Shown one piece after another: positions 60,501 through 64,000 of a stretch of 64,000 nt of DNA (its first letter is position 1; each line of letters begins with the position of its first letter). Where the stretch lies: positions 93,911-157,910 of the forward strand of contig DPXQ01000044.1 in NCBI GenBank assembly GCA_003527225.1, in the 5' to 3' direction. The notes under the pieces were generated by a model that saw nothing but the letters and a program-made list of their open reading frames with translations, did not search any database and had not been told where the DNA came from. This stretch comes from Rhizobium sp. (lineage in GTDB: Bacteria > Pseudomonadota > Alphaproteobacteria > Rhizobiales > Rhizobiaceae). Both the position numbers and the translations under genes were made by a program.

Positions 60501-63500
60501 TCAGGAGGCTTTCTGCTTCGGCGTGCGGGACGCGAAGCGGGTGAACTCCTCGAATGACAGCGGCTTGGCGAAGGCAAAACCTTGCAACTGGTCGCAGCCG
60601 AGTATTTTGAGCAGGGCCGCATGCTCATGCGTTTCCACACCCTCGGCGATTGTCTCGACGCCGAGCGAGCGGGCGATTTCGACGATCGAGCGCACGAGTG
60701 CGCGCTCCTGCGGCGAATTGAGGATCGGCATGACCAGTTGCCGGTCGATCTTCAGTCGCTTGGGCTTGAGACGCAACAGGCTCACGATCGAGGTGTGGCC
60801 GGTGCCGAAGTCGTCAATTTCGATGTCGATGCCGAATGACTTGATGCGGTCGAGATTGCTGGTTGCCGCATCCTCAATGTCGTCGAGGAAGATCGATTCG
60901 ACCAGTTCGAAGGCGACCTCGCCCGGCCTGATGCTGAGGCCCTCGAGTTGATCGGCCAGTGTAGTGTCGTGCAGGCGTTTCGAGGAGACATTGACCGATA
61001 TTCTCGGCAGATCGATGCCGAGCGCGGTCCAGCGCATCTTGTCGCGCAGCGCCTTTTCGAGCACCAACTGGTCGATCCGGGCCATGACATTCAGTTCTTC
61101 GGCGATTTTCAGGAAACGGCCCGAGGCGAGAACCCCCTGGTCGGGATGCTTCCAGCGCACCAGTGCCTCCGCGCCGGTGAGCTCCATCGTCGTCGCGTCG
61201 AATTGCGGCTGGTACCAGACTGTGAATTCGTCCCGTTCGAGTCCGGCCAGGATATCGTCGGCCAGTCGCTTCTTGGTGACGATATTGGCTTGCAGGTCCT
61301 GGGTGAAGAATTCGTAGCCGTTGCGCCCTTTTTCCTTGGCCTGGTAAAGCGCGATGTCCGCGTTGATGAGCACCTTTCGTGCATCGGCGTTGGCGCCGAA
61401 GGACTGGGCAACCCCGATCGAAACGCCGCAGCGGCACGAAAAGCCCTCGAAATCGATCGGCTTGTTCATTTCCTCGATGATCCGCTCGCTGAGGCTGGAG
61501 AGTTCCAGCGTTGTTACCGCGCGCGTGATGAGAATGACGAACTCGTCACCGCCGATGCGCGCGACGAGATCCCCGCGCGTGACATTGCGGGAGAGTATCC
61601 GGGACGTATGCACCAGTATGGCATCGCCCGCCGCGTGACCGAGTGTGTCGTTGATTTCCTTGAAGCGGTCGAGATCGAGATGCAGGATGGAAAACCGGGA
61701 GCGGGTCCCTTGGGCATTTTTCGATAGCTGGTCCAGTTCTAGGTCCAGTTTTCGGCGGTTGGCCAGTGCTGTGAGCGGGTCGTGCAGGGCGTTGAACTCG
61801 ATCCGGTTCTTGGCAAGCTCAAGCTCGATGTTGCGGGCATCGGCTTCTTCCTTCGCGACCTTCAGCTCTTCGGTCAGCAGGATATCCGCCGTTACATCGA
61901 AAGCGATGCCGATGATCTTCTGTTCGCCGTCACGGCCGGTATGGATCTGGCCGACGGAACGGACGAACCGGAAACTGCCGTCGGGCAGCAAAATGCGCTG
62001 GACCGACTGCAGGGGTGTGCCCAGGGCAATGGCCTTGTTTGTCGCTTCCAGAACGGACTTCCGGTCGTCCGGATAGATACAGTTCAGCCATTCTTCCTCG
62101 GTCGTCGCGGCCTGCTTGTAAGGAAGGCCGTAGAGCTGGTGCATCCGCTCGTCCCAGACCGCGCCGCCACCGACCGGATCTGCTTCCCAGATGCCGCAAT
62201 TATAGGAGCCGAGCGCCAGGTCGAGCTTGTGCGACAGTTCCGACAGTTCCTGCTCACGGCTGGACAGTTCGTCGAGAGCCAGTTCCAGCTCCGCGTTCTT
62301 GATGTCGCTCGTATCCTTCGCATCGCGCAGCGTCTGGGTGAAAAGCGTATCGGCCGTCACATCCCAAGCGATGCCAGCCAGCTGGTTCTCGCCTTCTTCA
62401 CCGCAAGAACGCGTACCGACTGATCTCAGGTAGCGGATGGAGCCGTCGGCAAGAACGACACGATAGTTCATGTCGCAAGTCTGTGTGGATTCGGTGCAGG
62501 CGCACTGGAAGAAATGCGCCTCCGCGCGGTCGCGGTCGTCCGGGTGCACGGCGGCATACCAGTCAGCAATCCTGTCCTCGTTTTCGCTGGCGCTTGGCAC
62601 GCAGCCGTGCAGCGCCGCCGTACGGTCGTCCCAGTAAAGCAACGGTTCGGTCGTCCTGACCGCCCAGATGCCCATGTCGGAGGATTCCATCGCCAGGCTG
62701 AACCGCTGCGAAAGCTCGACAAGCTTCTTCTCTCGCTGTTTCAGTTTTTCGATGTTGCGATTGCGATCGCGAAACAGAAATGCGGTGACGATCGCGGGTA
62801 TGACTATCGCGGCGCCGGCGAGAATGATCGCAAGCCGGACTGCAAACTGATTTTGGGGCGCTGCGTCCCAGCCGTCGCGAGGTGCCGCAAGAATTTCGAA
62901 GGCGCCGCCCGGGACATCGAGCCGCTCGCTGACGGGATCGTCTTGCGCAAGCGGTACCTCACCGAAGGACGAAGCTTCGGAACGCCTGGGCTGGATGTAC
63001 CGGACCGTCCATTGCAGGTGATCGAGGTCGGGCAGTCGATTGGGCGTTATGCTATCGCCTGACTGCGTCAACCCGGCGACTTCGTAGAATTTCTCCGCGT
63101 CGATCGTCAGCGCCACCATGGATTTCGAGAGATCGGCGGTGTCTGCGCCGGCCGGCACGGGAAAGGTAAGAAAAAAGGCCTGCGCACTGGCTTGCGTCAG
63201 GCGCGCTCCGCCTTCGGCAATTGCAGACGACAACCCTGGAGCGCCGCTGGAGGCAACGCTGTCCGCCCGGAAGAGCGTTACCGGGGGCAGGGTGCTATCG
63301 GGCGCATAGTCGACGCGGGCAATGTGGCTGTTGGAGGCGGCGATGATCCCGGCCAAACCAGCCAATTCGGCCATCGAGGCGCTTGGGTCGACGGCGATCT
63401 CGGCGGCTAGGTGACGCGCTCCGGCAAAATCGGCGTCGATACGGGCCTGGAGGGCGGAGCGGATCAGCTTGACATCACCTTCGACATGCTGCTCCAGCGC

Positions 63501-63647
63501 TGCCCGGTTGGCTCGCGTGTAGCGCTGGTCGACAAGGATGCCGACGGCAATGATCGTCAATGATATGACGGATGCGCCAAGCAGGAATGTACCGGCGCCT
63601 CGTCGTTTTTCGTTGCGCCGTCCGTTGGCTTGATCCGAAAATTCCAA
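60501..63647 (-). CDS. membrane PAS-GGDEF-EAL c-di-GMP signalling protein
   Basis: 1048 residues. First membrane helix about 21-40, a periplasmic sensor region about 41-265, and a second helix about 271-290 (LAIILAGAAIVIPAIVTAFL). Two PAS/PAC modules follow (about 310-435 and 465-590; the second PAC reads IIGIAFDVTADILL). The GGDEF domain has LHDPLTALANRRKLDLEL and an intact IGGDEFVILI. The EAL domain has TGAEALVRWKHPD and EIDDFGTGHTSI, consistent with an active phosphodiesterase. Both catalytic sites look whole, so it may make and break c-di-GMP in response to an outside signal. Monocistronic; the start ATG is at 63647. Confidence 0.95.
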   Translation of the reverse strand: MEFSDQANGRRNEKRRGAGTFLLGASVISLTIIAVGILVDQRYTRANRAALEQHVEGDVKLIRSALQARIDADFAGARHLAAEIAVDPSASMAELAGLAGIIAASNSHIARVDYAPDSTLPPVTLFRADSVASSGAPGLSSAIAEGGARLTQASAQAFFLTFPVPAGADTADLSKSMVALTIDAEKFYEVAGLTQSGDSITPNRLPDLDHLQWTVRYIQPRRSEASSFGEVPLAQDDPVSERLDVPGGAFEILAAPRDGWDAAPQNQFAVRLAIILAGAAIVIPAIVTAFLFRDRNRNIEKLKQREKKLVELSQRFSLAMESSDMGIWAVRTTEPLLYWDDRTAALHGCVPSASENEDRIADWYAAVHPDDRDRAEAHFFQCACTESTQTCDMNYRVVLADGSIRYLRSVGTRSCGEEGENQLAGIAWDVTADTLFTQTLRDAKDTSDIKNAELELALDELSSREQELSELSHKLDLALGSYNCGIWEADPVGGGAVWDERMHQLYGLPYKQAATTEEEWLNCIYPDDRKSVLEATNKAIALGTPLQSVQRILLPDGSFRFVRSVGQIHTGRDGEQKIIGIAFDVTADILLTEELKVAKEEADARNIELELAKNRIEFNALHDPLTALANRRKLDLELDQLSKNAQGTRSRFSILHLDLDRFKEINDTLGHAAGDAILVHTSRILSRNVTRGDLVARIGGDEFVILITRAVTTLELSSLSERIIEEMNKPIDFEGFSCRCGVSIGVAQSFGANADARKVLINADIALYQAKEKGRNGYEFFTQDLQANIVTKKRLADDILAGLERDEFTVWYQPQFDATTMELTGAEALVRWKHPDQGVLASGRFLKIAEELNVMARIDQLVLEKALRDKMRWTALGIDLPRISVNVSSKRLHDTTLADQLEGLSIRPGEVAFELVESIFLDDIEDAATSNLDRIKSFGIDIEIDDFGTGHTSIVSLLRLKPKRLKIDRQLVMPILNSPQERALVRSIVEIARSLGVETIAEGVETHEHAALLKILGCDQLQGFAFAKPLSFEEFTRFASRTPKQKAS

Positions 63648-63953
63648 ATCCCTTATGCCCCACTTTTCCCTGCAACGACACTAGGAGGGGCCGGTTAATT
63701 TAGAATTGAGTACCCAAAAATGGTCTGCGAATCCGCGGCGGCAGAATCGGCGGCCATTGTGGCCTTGCCCACCCGGCTGCGGCAGAAAGGCCGGCAAAAC
63801 GGTTGCGAATTACCTCTGCATGGCTTGATTGGCGCCGCAATTCCGGTCATCAATCACACTCAAATGTCATCATTGCGGGCGACTTTTGCCACATTCTGGA
63901 GGCTTACTTTGTTCAATGTTTTGAAAGTTCTGAAAGCAGTCAGGGTGTCCGGC
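63648..63953. other. divergent intergenic region, 306 bp
   Basis: No gene seen. It separates the minus-strand c-di-GMP gene from what may be the start of a plus-strand gene at the window edge, so both promoters should lie here. The part around 63860-63930 is AT-richer than the flanks. Confidence 0.5.
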
Positions 63954-64000
63954 ATGCGCGTCATAATCGCAGTTCTTCTCGCAACGGCGAGCTTCTTCTC
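63954..64000 (+). CDS. possible start of a secreted protein gene, cut by window edge
   Basis: From an ATG at 63954 the frame reads MRVIIAVLLATASFF to the window end, like the start of a signal peptide. A TTG at 63909 in the same frame is an alternative start. No clear ribosome binding site. Only 15 codons are visible, so identity and even reality are uncertain. Confidence 0.35.
   Translation, partial: MRVIIAVLLATASFF

Noticed and set aside
1..64000. CRISPR array, insertion sequence or prophage
   Set aside because: No regularly spaced repeats, transposase, integrase or phage structural motifs were seen on either strand.

Overview
The window looks like a chromosomal segment of a high-GC alphaproteobacterium of the Rhizobiaceae (Rhizobium/Agrobacterium/Ensifer/Shinella-like). 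Signs of this are a BA14K-family protein, a bioMNY biotin importer of the rhizobial type, a RibB with a degenerate RibA-like half next to aroC, several chemoreceptors, a PhoX phosphatase, cyclopropane synthase, and long antisense open frames typical of GC-rich coding DNA. Genus and species cannot be decided from the sequence alone. I saw no rRNA or tRNA gene, CRISPR array, transposase or integrase.

Layout. 1-2.1 kb: a chemoreceptor cut by the window edge and a small secreted protein. 2.2-10.6 kb: mostly housekeeping genes (purD, an acyltransferase, tex, cyclopropane synthase, a MipA-type porin, ubiA). 10.7-13.8 kb: a DUF6101-like protein and a large repeat protein of the DUF1217 family. 13.85-16.9 kb: a molybdate import unit, with a Mo-box operator, modABC and, convergent to it, a short ModE-like regulator translationally coupled to a glycolate/2-hydroxyglutarate-type FAD oxidase. 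18.3-24 kb: Sua5-type tRNA modification enzyme, a degenerate GGDEF protein, BA14K and a Tat-exported PhoX. 24.4-27 kb: an acyl-CoA dehydrogenase/crotonase pair. 27.4-43.3 kb: what looks like one housekeeping series on the minus strand (histone-deacetylase-like, xseB, dxs, tlyA, rRNA methyltransferase) broken up by two chemoreceptors, a DUF4424 gene, a pirin and a TAXI-TRAP transporter with its DUF1850 partner. 43.4-51 kb: thioesterase, a PQQ-type dehydrogenase coupled to a di-haem cytochrome c, a phosphotransferase, bioMNY, an exonuclease and a YcaQ-type DNA glycosylase. 51.4-58.2 kb: an accessory patch with a solitary DUF262/DUF1524 restriction-like protein of lower GC, a divergent MocR regulator/EamA exporter pair, a metallo-hydrolase lipoprotein and a DUF305 membrane protein. 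58.2-63.6 kb: ribB, aroC and a PAS-GGDEF-EAL protein.

The most unusual structure is a set of gene-tail scars. At 46.03-46.14 kb the 3' end of a second bioY, carrying an in-frame 147-bp internal deletion between 7-bp repeats, is fused to the 3' end of a second thioesterase gene. At 53.4, 56.2 and 58.0 kb there are extra copies of the 3' end of ribB and of the EamA gene, so that cargo genes lie between 'complete A + tail of B' and 'tail of A + complete B'. Both loci show the same order, which fits repeated recombination at convergent gene ends rather than transposition. Other points of interest are the DUF262/DUF1524 candidate defence gene, the ModE-like protein without a molybdate-binding domain opposite a near-consensus Mo-box, and the perfect palindrome between the MocR and EamA genes.
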